In this document: positions 1-6,829 of the stretch, one piece after another
Position numbering within the stretch: the stretch's first letter is position 1
Layout: every line of letters begins with the position of its first letter
Source: Mailhella sp.
GTDB taxonomy: Bacteria > Desulfobacterota > Desulfovibrionia > Desulfovibrionales > Desulfovibrionaceae
Length of the DNA stretch: 13,904 nucleotides
Reading direction: 5' to 3'
NCBI GenBank assembly: GCA_017940105.1
Contig: JAGAZG010000228.1
Span: 1-13,904 of the forward strand
The notes under the pieces: generated by a model
The model's input: the letters and a program-made list of their open reading frames with translations, nothing else
What the model was told of the DNA's origin: nothing
The model's database searches: none
Made by a program: the position numbers and the translations under genes

Positions 1-1695
1 CCTCCTCGTGCTCATGACTGTAATACTCCGTACCGAATGTATTGGCCCAGGGAGTCGGATAGGCCAGGACAGTATTAGGCGCTGCGGGCACAACAGGATG
101 AGATCCGCTGTCAGTGAAGAACGACTGATCGGGCATGTACACCTCTGGCTCTGAAAGATTGAACACAAGGATTGCCTTGTCTCCTTTAGTCCGCCGTATT
201 CCGCTGATCCTGTACTTGAATTCAGGATTCCACTGCATGATTTCATAGAAAGCATTGAGAAATGCCTTGCCGCTTATAACTTTTGGAATCCTTGTCCCAT
301 TCCGCATCCTGCTCCATTGCACTTTGTGCCGGCTGTCTCCCGAGCACAGCCGGACAGCCATCAGCTTGCGGAAAGGATGGATCAGCAGTTCAACATTTTC
401 CGATGAAGTCAGCTTGGACATGCACGCTGCGCTGAACTTGAGATGACTCGATGAAAAAGTAACGCTTATTCTGCTTAAGGTTTCAAAAAACTGGGAGCGT
501 GCAACCTCAAAGCCCCTGAAATCAGGATCTCCTTCCTTTGCAGCAAACGACACCTCAGCACTGGCATTCCGGTCCAGGGCATAAACGCTTCCCGAAGCAT
601 CCTCATAATCCTTGGCCCGGAATGACGCCCACCGGGGATGTATCCGGACAAAGCCTTTCAATGCACCGTTAGATATGACATGAAGTTCAGGGAGAAACCC
701 CTTGTTACCGTATTTAGCGTTGCTGATAAGGCGTTGAACCGCTATGAAATCATCGGGGCTGATTATGGGCTCATGATGGCCTGCCTGCCGGTACTGATTC
801 CGTTCGCCGCGATTTTTCCTGGACTTATGGTCGAGGAAATTCGGGGTGAAGGTTTTTCTGGACAAAACCGCTCCGCAATGCCTTTCGTTTTGCAGAACGC
901 CCAGCACCGAATTTGCATTCCAATTGGTGTTGCCTCTTTTGGTGGGCCTTTTCAGTGCAGTCAGCAGTTCCGCGATTTCCTTGCATGAATATCCATACAG
1001 GTACGTGAAGAAAATCAGGCGGACTGTTTTTGCTTCGTCTTCGTTAATGACAAGGTTTCCATCGTCATTGTCATAGCCAAGCAGGGGCGGAGTTAAAAAT
1101 ATTCCACGGGAAAAACGCATTTCGACGGAGGAATTCATGATAGTGCTTTTGTTATGAGACTCTCTTCTGCGAACATCGCGAGAAAATTCAACCTCATGGC
1201 AGTTTCGCATAGCGTGCACATCTGATCCGCTTCAAAATAAATGCCTACGGGCGGATTCAAATTTTTCAATTTCCGCGCATGATCAATGCAATCGACCAAA
1301 TTCCTCGCAAATCGCGAAACGCTTTTGGTAATGATCAAATCGATTTTTCCGGCATAGCAGTCTGCAATCATTCTGTTGAACGAAACCCTGTGCTTCACAG
1401 ATGTGCCGGAAATGCCTTCGTCAGCATAAATATCAACCAGACGCCAATTAGGATGTTTCCCGACGAAGTCGGCATAGTGCTTTGTTTGCAGTTCGAATGA
1501 TGTGGTCTGGTTAATATCATCCGTTGACACCCTTACATATACGGCTACGCGCCTTTCCTGATCATCATGGAAGAAATCGACTGCAGGGACAGCCGGTATC
1601 TTTTCAATCTGCTTTTCATCAATCCCTTGATACCGTTTCCGAATTTTTACCTTGCGGCTGTCAACATCGTCATTCTTTTTTTCATGCTCATTCAT
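1..1695 (-). pseudogene. Large serine recombinase, frameshifted and cut by the left window edge
   Basis: Site-specific DNA recombinase of the resolvase/invertase (large serine) family, which cuts and rejoins DNA through a 5'-phosphoserine. The 5' part (1695 down to about 1160) gives a catalytic domain, residues ~48-177: YVRVSTDD carries nucleophile Ser57, followed by DEGISGTS and SVSRFARN with the expected arginines. The frame then hits a stop at 1135. One frame over, from 1159 to the window edge, about 386 codons stay open and give a typical PF07508 recombinase domain (GYDNDDGNLVINEDEAKTVR, SNSVLGVLQNERHCG, GHHEP) and a C-terminal region without the usual Cys zinc ribbon. The family's FAEEES motif is split at the junction, so one base is missing at about 1160-1164. 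Start ATG at 1695 has an AAAGG ribosome site. It is divergent from the XRE gene. The break is probably inactivating, unless it is a sequence error. Confidence 0.88.
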
Positions 1696-1770
1696 GGCAT
1701 TACCTTTCGTAAAGAAGATTCACATGCGCAAGAATAGCAGTCCCTGATGGACAAGACCATGCACTGCCGG

Positions 1771-1799
1771 GAAACATATTGCCCAGCGGGCAACATTTC
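1771..1799. promoter_or_regulatory. Inverted repeat in the recombinase/XRE divergent region
   Basis: TTGCCC-AGC-GGGCAA is a perfect 6-bp inverted repeat (1779-1793), flanked by a further pair GAAA (1771-1774) and TTTC (1796-1799). It lies between the divergent starts at 1695 and 1846, where an operator or 5'-UTR hairpin would be expected. No protein is identified as its binder; autoregulation by the adjacent XRE protein is only a guess. Confidence 0.3.
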
Positions 1800-1845
1800 A
1801 GAATTCCTTCCGCAACAACCTTTAACCGTGCAGAAGGAGTCCTTT

Positions 1846-2199
1846 ATGCTTGACAGAGTCATGATTGGAAAACGGATACGCGATTGTCGCCGCAACGCCG
1901 GCATTTCCCAGGATTTTCTTGCCGAAAAAGCTGGCCTTTCAACTCCTTACGTCAGCAAAATTGAAAACGCCAGGAAGAAGGCCAGCCTAGATGCGCTGGT
2001 GGAGATTGCGTCTGTTTTGCAAATATCAACAGACTATCTTTTATTCGGGGAGCAATGCTGTTCATCATTCGCAGATTCTCCGCTGCAAGGTTTGATGCAG
2101 GATTTGTCACCCAAAGAGCAGATGGTTATGCTGGGCACGATGGAGGCTTTGAAAAAAGCACTGAGAGAATATTTCTGCCCGCAAGAACATTCTCTTTAA
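1846..2199 (+). CDS. XRE-family (Cro/CI-type) helix-turn-helix regulator
   Basis: A 117-residue DNA-binding transcriptional regulator. Residues ~7-65 form a Cro/CI HTH: IGKRIRDCRRNAGISQDFLAEKAGLS is helices 1-2, TPYVSKIENARKKASLD is the recognition helix and turn, and LVEIASVLQISTDYLL completes the fold. The C-terminal ~45 residues are short and probably helical, with no recognised sensor domain. The start at 1846 is chosen because AGAAGGAG (1832-1839) sits 6 nt upstream; the frame is open back to 1747 but that extension shows no homology-like pattern. It is divergent from the broken recombinase and upstream of two nucleotidyltransferases, so it could control either. Its target is not known. 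Lengths and layout resemble regulators of small mobile elements. Confidence 0.88.
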   Translation: MLDRVMIGKRIRDCRRNAGISQDFLAEKAGLSTPYVSKIENARKKASLDALVEIASVLQISTDYLLFGEQCCSSFADSPLQGLMQDLSPKEQMVMLGTMEALKKALREYFCPQEHSL

Positions 2200-2216
2200 T
2201 GTCAATTGATTGACAT
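2199..2216. promoter_or_regulatory. 18-bp perfect palindrome, candidate operator
   Basis: ATGTCAAT-TG-ATTGACAT: two perfect 8-bp arms around a 2-nt centre, starting on the last base of the XRE stop codon. This symmetry and size fit a homodimeric repressor site. It lies about 255 nt upstream of the first nucleotidyltransferase start. Whether the XRE protein binds it is inference. Confidence 0.45.
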
Positions 2217-2250
2217 CAAACAGCCTTGGCTGCCGCAGCTGGGAAAAGAC

Positions 2251-2268
2251 TGCCGCTGCCTCGCGGCA
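2251..2268 (+). terminator. Possible weak terminator hairpin after the XRE gene
   Basis: TGCCGC-TGCCTC-GCGGCA forms a 6-bp GC-rich stem with a 6-nt loop, about 50 nt after the XRE stop. There is no U-tract after it, so it may only be an RNA-stabilising hairpin or a Rho-assisted end. A second small stem, CAGCC-TT-GGCTG, lies just before it (2221-2232). Confidence 0.2.
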
Positions 2269-2471
2269 TACCATTAGTGCTCCTGTTCGGTCATGCATAG
2301 CGCACTGCCTTAGATCTCCATGATCTTCTGCAGCATGCCATGCCTCATGTTTTTGTCATGGGAGCGAGAAAGGCGATTGGTTTCAACTGCAAAAATAACC
2401 GCGATGCAAATTTATGAGGATTGACCTCTAACCTCATGCTGGGTACTTTCCTAAAAAAGGACTTTCTCAAA

Positions 2472-3494
2472 ATGATCTCTCATAACTATGCAGGCATAAT
2501 TAAGCAGGTAGAAGAACTCTGCCATGAAAAGAAGGGTGAGCTTCTCTACCTGACCGTTTTCGGATCAACGCTCTATGGCACTGAAATTGAGGGGAAATCC
2601 GACATTGATGTCAGAGGCATATTCCTGCCCACGATGGAAAGCCTGGTTCTTAACGAATGCTCGCACAGCATACATTTTACGACTGGCGGCAATTTCAGCA
2701 GGAATGGCTGTGACGATGTGGACATCGATCTTTGGTCTTTACAATACTGGCTGCAGAAACTTCTTCCGGCTGGGGATACGGGAGCACTGGACGTGCTGTT
2801 TTCTCCGTCCAATCAGCATTGCACCCTGTTTAGGGATCCACGCCTTGATGCTGTGTTTAATTTCCCGCTTAATTTTCTCGACACCAATAACGGAAAGGCT
2901 TGCGCCGAATATAGCCTTGGGCAGGCAAAGAAATATGGCATCAAGGGTTCACGGCTTGGAGCATTAAAAAATGCCGCGAAATATGCCAATGTGCTATGCG
3001 GCAAAGAGGGGTCAAAAAAACTTTCTGTCTGTGCTGACGGCATAGTTGCAGGCTGCAAAGACGAACGGTTCTGCCGCATAGATGAAGTGCATGACTCTCC
3101 CATGCTTTTCCTATGCGGAAAATGGCATGCTCTCGACATCAGCATGCGGGAATTCCTGCATAGACTGGATATTGAACTGGCACGCTATGGCCAGAGATCT
3201 GCAGATGCCGAAAGCAACAGCGGCATTGACTGGAAAGCTATTTCACATGCTGTCAGAGCCATACGGCAAATCACCGAACTCCTGACAACTGGACGAATCT
3301 CGTTTCCCCTCAAGTGCCGTGAAGAATTGAGGAGGATAAAGACCGGTCAGGTCAGTTGGGAGGAAGCAGAAGGCATGATTCTCCACGGGCTTGACGATTT
3401 GGAAACCATAAGGGCTACATCTCCGTATTCAGCAACCCCAGATGCCCATGCCGCAAGGATGGCAATCCTTTCATGCTATGGGATTGGAGAATGA
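2472..3494 (+). CDS. RlaP/YcgL-type nucleotidyltransferase, first of a tandem pair
   Basis: A predicted DNA polymerase beta-superfamily nucleotidyltransferase of about 340 residues, resembling PF10127/COG3541. The active-site signature is visible: FGSTLYG gives Gly31-Ser32, KSDIDVRG gives the metal-binding pair Asp44 and Asp46, and DDVDIDLWSL around 84-86 supplies the third carboxylate. The C-terminal ~200 residues are mostly helical and not assigned. The start is uncertain. ATG 2472 has AAGGA 10 nt upstream and puts the N-terminus where relatives usually begin; ATG 2436 and TTG 2421 lie in frame upstream but have poorly placed ribosome sites. The stop is 1 nt before the ATG of the next gene (3496), so the two are an operon. 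The family is linked to RNA repair and nucleotide transfer; substrate and role here are unknown. Confidence 0.8.
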   Translation: MISHNYAGIIKQVEELCHEKKGELLYLTVFGSTLYGTEIEGKSDIDVRGIFLPTMESLVLNECSHSIHFTTGGNFSRNGCDDVDIDLWSLQYWLQKLLPAGDTGALDVLFSPSNQHCTLFRDPRLDAVFNFPLNFLDTNNGKACAEYSLGQAKKYGIKGSRLGALKNAAKYANVLCGKEGSKKLSVCADGIVAGCKDERFCRIDEVHDSPMLFLCGKWHALDISMREFLHRLDIELARYGQRSADAESNSGIDWKAISHAVRAIRQITELLTTGRISFPLKCREELRRIKTGQVSWEEAEGMILHGLDDLETIRATSPYSATPDAHAARMAILSCYGIGE

Positions 3495-3495
3495 T

Positions 3496-4257
3496 ATGCT
3501 CCGTCGTATAATTGCAAGGCTTAATGGCATCGAAAGACAGCATGGGGTCAGGGTGCTTTACGCCTGCGAATCCGGAAGCCGTGCATGGGGCATGGCTTCA
3601 GAGGACTCTGACTTTGATGTCCGGTTCATTTATGCTCATGAGCGTGAGTGGTATCTCACCATTAATCCTGACAGCAAGCCAGATGTTATTGATGCAGGTA
3701 TTGAGGAGTCGTCTGACGGGATTCTTGACTGCAATGGCTGGGATGTCCGCAAATCACTTAAGCTTCTGCAAAAATCCAACGGCGGCTTGCTGGAATGGCT
3801 GAACTCTCCAATTGTGTACAAGTCCGAAGGATCTTTTGCTGATGATGTCAGATTTGCAGCCACACAAATAGTATCCCTGACTGCCTTATGGCATCACTAC
3901 AGGCATCTTCGGGACAACAGCCTTGAACTTTTTTTGAGAAGGCCTACGGCAAAGGTATGGCTCTATGCTCTTCGCCCTCAGCTTGCAATGCTCTGGATTG
4001 AAAAAAAACAGACCATTCCCCCAATGGAATTCTTGGCTCTTGTTGATTCCGTCTGTCCAAAAACGTTACATGTTGCAGTGGCGGCAATTCTTGAAGCCAA
4101 AAGGGGACATAAGGAATCTGACCATGTTTTTGCTCCAGAACCTGCCCTTGAAGAGTTTATCAATATGGAAAAAGCAAGGGGAAATATCGCTCCACTCGTC
4201 TCGTTTGACAAGAATGCCGTCGATTTGGACTTAATTTTCAGGAATGCCATAAAATAA
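3496..4257 (+). CDS. RlaP-type nucleotidyltransferase (DNA polymerase beta superfamily), second of a tandem pair
   Basis: A 253-residue predicted nucleotidyltransferase, the usual length for PF10127 (RlaP, named for RNA-repair gene neighbourhoods). The N-terminus carries the family signature ESGSRAWGMASEDSDFDVRF: Gly27-Ser28 and catalytic Asp39/Asp41, followed by FIYAHEREWYLTI. DCNGWDVRKSLKLL (~75-88) matches the third-carboxylate strand, and GLLEWLNSPIVY is also typical. Start 3496 is preferred over an in-frame ATG at 3442 inside the upstream gene because GGAG lies about 7 nt before it and it begins just after the neighbour's stop. It differs clearly from the first copy, so this is an ancient paralogous pair rather than a recent duplication. 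No RNA ligase, RtcB or toxin partner is visible in the window. Confidence 0.88.
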   Translation: MLRRIIARLNGIERQHGVRVLYACESGSRAWGMASEDSDFDVRFIYAHEREWYLTINPDSKPDVIDAGIEESSDGILDCNGWDVRKSLKLLQKSNGGLLEWLNSPIVYKSEGSFADDVRFAATQIVSLTALWHHYRHLRDNSLELFLRRPTAKVWLYALRPQLAMLWIEKKQTIPPMEFLALVDSVCPKTLHVAVAAILEAKRGHKESDHVFAPEPALEEFINMEKARGNIAPLVSFDKNAVDLDLIFRNAIK

Positions 4258-4584
4258 TAAAAGAGGGCGTTTGCTTCTGCCCCACACGGTGAGCCGGAGA
4301 ACAGCCAATTTTTATAATCGAGGCAAAAGGTCGTATAATATTTTTTGCTTCGATATTATCAGGAGATAATTCTGAGTAGTCCAGATGCAATTTAGGCAGG
4401 AAACTACAACGCATTCCTGATCTGCCTGAAAAAATGAGATTGAGCCGAAAATCGTTTCCGTGATTCCCATCACTTGATTCCGCGGCGATGCGCGGCTATG
4501 GTATGAGCGCTGCGGCTTTTCATATTCATGAGCTTTCGTTCGGAGCTGCGGCAGCACAGCACTACGCACACCAGAGAGGCTTTA
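4258..4584 (+). promoter_or_regulatory. Gene-free leader upstream of ahbC with promoter-like and operator-like elements
   Basis: This 327-nt stretch holds no credible gene. A perfect -10-like TATAAT at 4334-4339 has TTTATA 17 bp upstream (4311-4316), a moderate sigma-70 match. Fifteen bases downstream is a perfect inverted repeat ATTATC-AGGA-GATAAT (4355-4370), placed where a repressor could block initiation. Further on, AGGCAG (4394-4399) pairs with CTGCCT (4422-4427), and alternatively CAGGAA (4397-4402) pairs with TTCCTG (4414-4419). These two hairpins exclude each other. No terminator with a U-tract was found after the preceding gene. The regulator is unknown. Confidence 0.35.
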
Positions 4585-5769
4585 ATGATAGGCATTTCAA
4601 AACTTTACTGCGGCCAGGTGGAGCCTTCGGACGCTCTGCGCTACGGCCGCCATTCAGGCAAGCTGCCGTCTCACCTTTTGCAGTTCTCCGCTGACAAAAA
4701 GCCGGTTGTCGTCTGGAATATGACCCGCCGCTGCAACCTCAAATGCGTCCATTGCTATGCCCAGGCAGAAACGGATAAGGGCATCGATCCCATATCGACA
4801 GAACAGGCAAAGGTCATGATCGACGATCTTGCAGCCTACGGCGCGCCGGTCATGCTGTTCTCAGGCGGCGAGCCCACCATACGCAAAGACATGCCCGAAC
4901 TGGCAAGCTACGCCACGTCAAAGGGAATGCGTGCCGTCATTTCCACCAACGGCACGCTGATCGACCGGGCCATGGCAAAACAGCTGAAAGAAGTCGGACT
5001 TTCGTATGTGGGCGTGTCGCTCGACGGCGGCGAAGATGTCCATGACCGCTTCAGAGGCGTCAAAGGCTCGTTCCGCCGGGCGCTCGAAGGGCTTGACTAC
5101 TGCCGTGAAGAAGGCATCAAGGTCGGCCTGCGCTTTACCATCAATAAGCGCAACGCCGTAGAAGTGCCAAAAATATTTGAAATACTGCGCGAACGGAACA
5201 TTCCCCGCGTATGCTTCTACCATCTTGTGTACGCCGGCCGGGGAACAGAACTTATAAAAGAAGACCTGAATCATCAGGAAACCCGCGCGCTTGTCGACCT
5301 CATCATGGATAAGACCCGCGAATGCTTTGACGCCGGCGACCCTAAAGAAGTGCTCACCGTCGATAACCACGCTGACGGCCCCTATGTGTGGATGCGGCTG
5401 CTGCGCGAAGATCCCAAACGCGCCGAAGAAGTCTTTCAGCTGCTGCAGTTCAACGAAGGCAACAGCTCCGGCCGCGGCATCGGCTGCATTTCATGGAATG
5501 GCGATGTCAGCGCCGATCAGTTCTGGAGGCACCATGTCTTTGGCAATGTTCTTGAACGGCCCTTCTCGCAAATATGGGATGACCCGGACATAGAGCTGCT
5601 GCATAAGCTCAAGGACAAAAAGCCCTGGGTCAAGGGGCGCTGCGCAAAGTGCCGCTTTTTAAATATCTGCGGAGGCAATTTCCGTTCCCGTGCAGAGGCC
5701 TATTACGGTGATGAATGGGCGGAAGATCCGGCCTGCTATCTCACGGACGAAGAAATAGGCATCAAATAA
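4585..5769 (+). CDS. ahbC: AhbC: 12,18-didecarboxysiroheme deacetylase (Fe-coproporphyrin III synthase), radical SAM
   Basis: A 394-residue cytoplasmic radical SAM/SPASM enzyme of the alternative heme pathway. It removes the acetate side chains at C2 and C7 of 12,18-didecarboxysiroheme to leave methyl groups, giving Fe-coproporphyrin III. The SAM cluster motif CNLKCVHC (Cys50/54/57) is followed by FSGGEPTIR and STNGTLID, typical of the family. The C-terminal SPASM region holds Cys301 (GCISWNGDVSADQFW), CAKCRFLNIC (353/356/362) and Cys384 for auxiliary clusters. Start 4585 is chosen because AGAGAGG is 5-6 nt upstream; an upstream in-frame ATG (4528) adds a region unlike the family. AhbC is distinguished from AhbD by the DQFWRHHVFGNV segment and the separate AhbD-type gene downstream. 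It is followed 23 nt later by a permease and is probably the first gene of the heme operon. Confidence 0.93.
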   Translation: MIGISKLYCGQVEPSDALRYGRHSGKLPSHLLQFSADKKPVVVWNMTRRCNLKCVHCYAQAETDKGIDPISTEQAKVMIDDLAAYGAPVMLFSGGEPTIRKDMPELASYATSKGMRAVISTNGTLIDRAMAKQLKEVGLSYVGVSLDGGEDVHDRFRGVKGSFRRALEGLDYCREEGIKVGLRFTINKRNAVEVPKIFEILRERNIPRVCFYHLVYAGRGTELIKEDLNHQETRALVDLIMDKTRECFDAGDPKEVLTVDNHADGPYVWMRLLREDPKRAEEVFQLLQFNEGNSSGRGIGCISWNGDVSADQFWRHHVFGNVLERPFSQIWDDPDIELLHKLKDKKPWVKGRCAKCRFLNICGGNFRSRAEAYYGDEWAEDPACYLTDEEIGIK

Positions 5770-5792
5770 CATCAGCCGGCCCGGCATACATC

Positions 5793-6719
5793 ATGATCAT
5801 CTCCATCCTTCTGGGAAAGCAGATCGCCGCCATGCTGCTCATGGTGCTCATGGGCTTTGCCCTGGTTCGCCTGAACATCATGAAGCTGCAGGAAAGCCGG
5901 GCCCTGGCAACGCTTACGCTGTATGTGGTCGGCCCCTGCATGGCCATTGACGCTTTTCAGGTTGACGTCACCCCTGAAAAACTGCACGGGCTGGCCGTGT
6001 CTTTTGCAGCCGCAATCATGACCCAGGCCCTGTATATTGGTCTTTCCCTCCTGCTCCGCCGTCCGCTGCGGCTTGACGAAGTGGAGCAATGTTCCGTCAT
6101 CTATTCCAACGGGGCAAACCTGATCATACCCATCGTCGGCTATGTCTTCGGCCAGGACTGGATTTTTTACACATGCAGCTTCATCACTGTTCAGGTCACG
6201 CTGTTCTGGACGCACTGCACCACTGTGCTGAACAAGAGCTCCCGCATAAACATCTGGTCCATACTGACCAATATCAACATGCTCTCCATTTTTGCGGGCG
6301 CCTTTCTGTTTGTCACAGGAATCCGGCTGCCCGAAGTGCCGCGCATAGCCGTTCACTCCGTTGGACAGATGGTCGGGCCGCTGTGCATGATCGTCACAGG
6401 CATGCTCATCGGTTCGCTGAACCTGAAGGGCTTTCTTGCTTACCGCAAGCTGCCGCTCATTGTTGCCCTGAGGCTGTTTGCCTTTCCATTGGCGGCCCTT
6501 TTGCTCCTGCGCATGACCGGCATGGCCGGCTGGGTGGAAAACGGCGGAACCATACTGCTTATTTCTTTTTTTGCGGCTTCGGCTCCGTGCGCCAGCACCG
6601 TAACGCAAATGGCCCATGTGTACGGACGCGACGGGCAGTACGCAAGCGCCATCAATGTTGTATCTACTCTGCTGTGCGTAGTCAGCATGCCCCTGATGGC
6701 ATGGCTTTTTCAGCTGTAG
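5793..6719 (+). CDS. AEC-family (auxin efflux carrier-like) membrane transporter
   Basis: A 308-residue inner-membrane protein with about ten hydrophobic segments, the length and architecture of the AEC/Mem_trans family (PF03547). The N-terminal half includes LLGKQIAAMLLMVLMGFALV and a conserved-looking YSNGANLIIPIVGYVFG turn. The C-terminal half includes FFAASAPCASTVTQMA and a final ASAINVVSTLLCVVSMPL, typical of AEC permeases that move organic anions or amino acids. Start ATG 5793 fits the first membrane helix but lacks a clear ribosome site; the frame is open further upstream across the ahbC stop. It sits between ahbC and hemB, 23 nt after ahbC, so co-expression is likely. The substrate cannot be read from the sequence. 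A link to heme precursors is possible but unproven. Confidence 0.88.
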   Translation: MIISILLGKQIAAMLLMVLMGFALVRLNIMKLQESRALATLTLYVVGPCMAIDAFQVDVTPEKLHGLAVSFAAAIMTQALYIGLSLLLRRPLRLDEVEQCSVIYSNGANLIIPIVGYVFGQDWIFYTCSFITVQVTLFWTHCTTVLNKSSRINIWSILTNINMLSIFAGAFLFVTGIRLPEVPRIAVHSVGQMVGPLCMIVTGMLIGSLNLKGFLAYRKLPLIVALRLFAFPLAALLLLRMTGMAGWVENGGTILLISFFAASAPCASTVTQMAHVYGRDGQYASAINVVSTLLCVVSMPLMAWLFQL

Positions 6720-6736
6720 CATTTGAAAAACGGGAC

Positions 6737-6762
6737 GCTGGCACTTTTCAAAGCGTGCCGGC
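6737..6762 (+). other. RNA hairpin between the AEC gene and hemB
   Basis: GCTGGCAC pairs with GTGCCGGC (8 bp with one G-U) around a 10-nt loop, 17 nt after the transporter stop. There is no U-tract, so it is unlikely to be an efficient terminator. It could be a processing or stabilising element, or a partial stop that lowers hemB read-through. Confidence 0.35.
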
Positions 6763-6780
6763 AATGCTATCTGTTTGCTG

Positions 6781-6795
6781 TTGATTTTGCATCAA
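6781..6795. promoter_or_regulatory. TTGAT-N5-ATCAA inverted repeat upstream of hemB
   Basis: TTGAT-TTTGC-ATCAA lies 35 nt before the hemB start. It resembles the Crp/FNR-class half-sites TTGAT...ATCAA, but the spacer is 5 nt instead of the canonical 4, so the match is imperfect. A redox or nitrosative-stress regulator acting on heme genes would make sense, but this is inference. Confidence 0.25.
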
Positions 6796-6829
6796 AACAG
6801 GCGATTCGCCATTAAATAAGGATTATGCC

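Noticed and set aside
255..1076. Plus-strand open frames at 255-446, 638-988 and 846-1076
   Set aside because: They lie opposite the recombinase 3' part, which has clear family motifs in one continuous minus-strand frame; these frames have no recognisable domains or ribosome sites.
1747..1845. N-terminal extension of the XRE regulator from ATG 1747
   Set aside because: The extra 33 residues are not HTH-like, and a strong AGAAGGAG site sits 6 nt before ATG 1846.
2421..2471. TTG 2421 or ATG 2436 as the start of the first nucleotidyltransferase
   Set aside because: GAGGA abuts the TTG with no spacing and is 15 nt from ATG 2436; ATG 2472 has a better-placed site and fits the family N-terminus. 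Not fully excluded.
4488..4694. 68-residue plus-strand frame before ahbC
   Set aside because: It overlaps the ahbC start in another frame and shows no motif; treated as chance.
5772..6764. Long minus-strand frame opposite the AEC permease
   Set aside because: It is rich in His/Gln/Asp-type shadow composition, and the plus strand encodes an obvious membrane protein.
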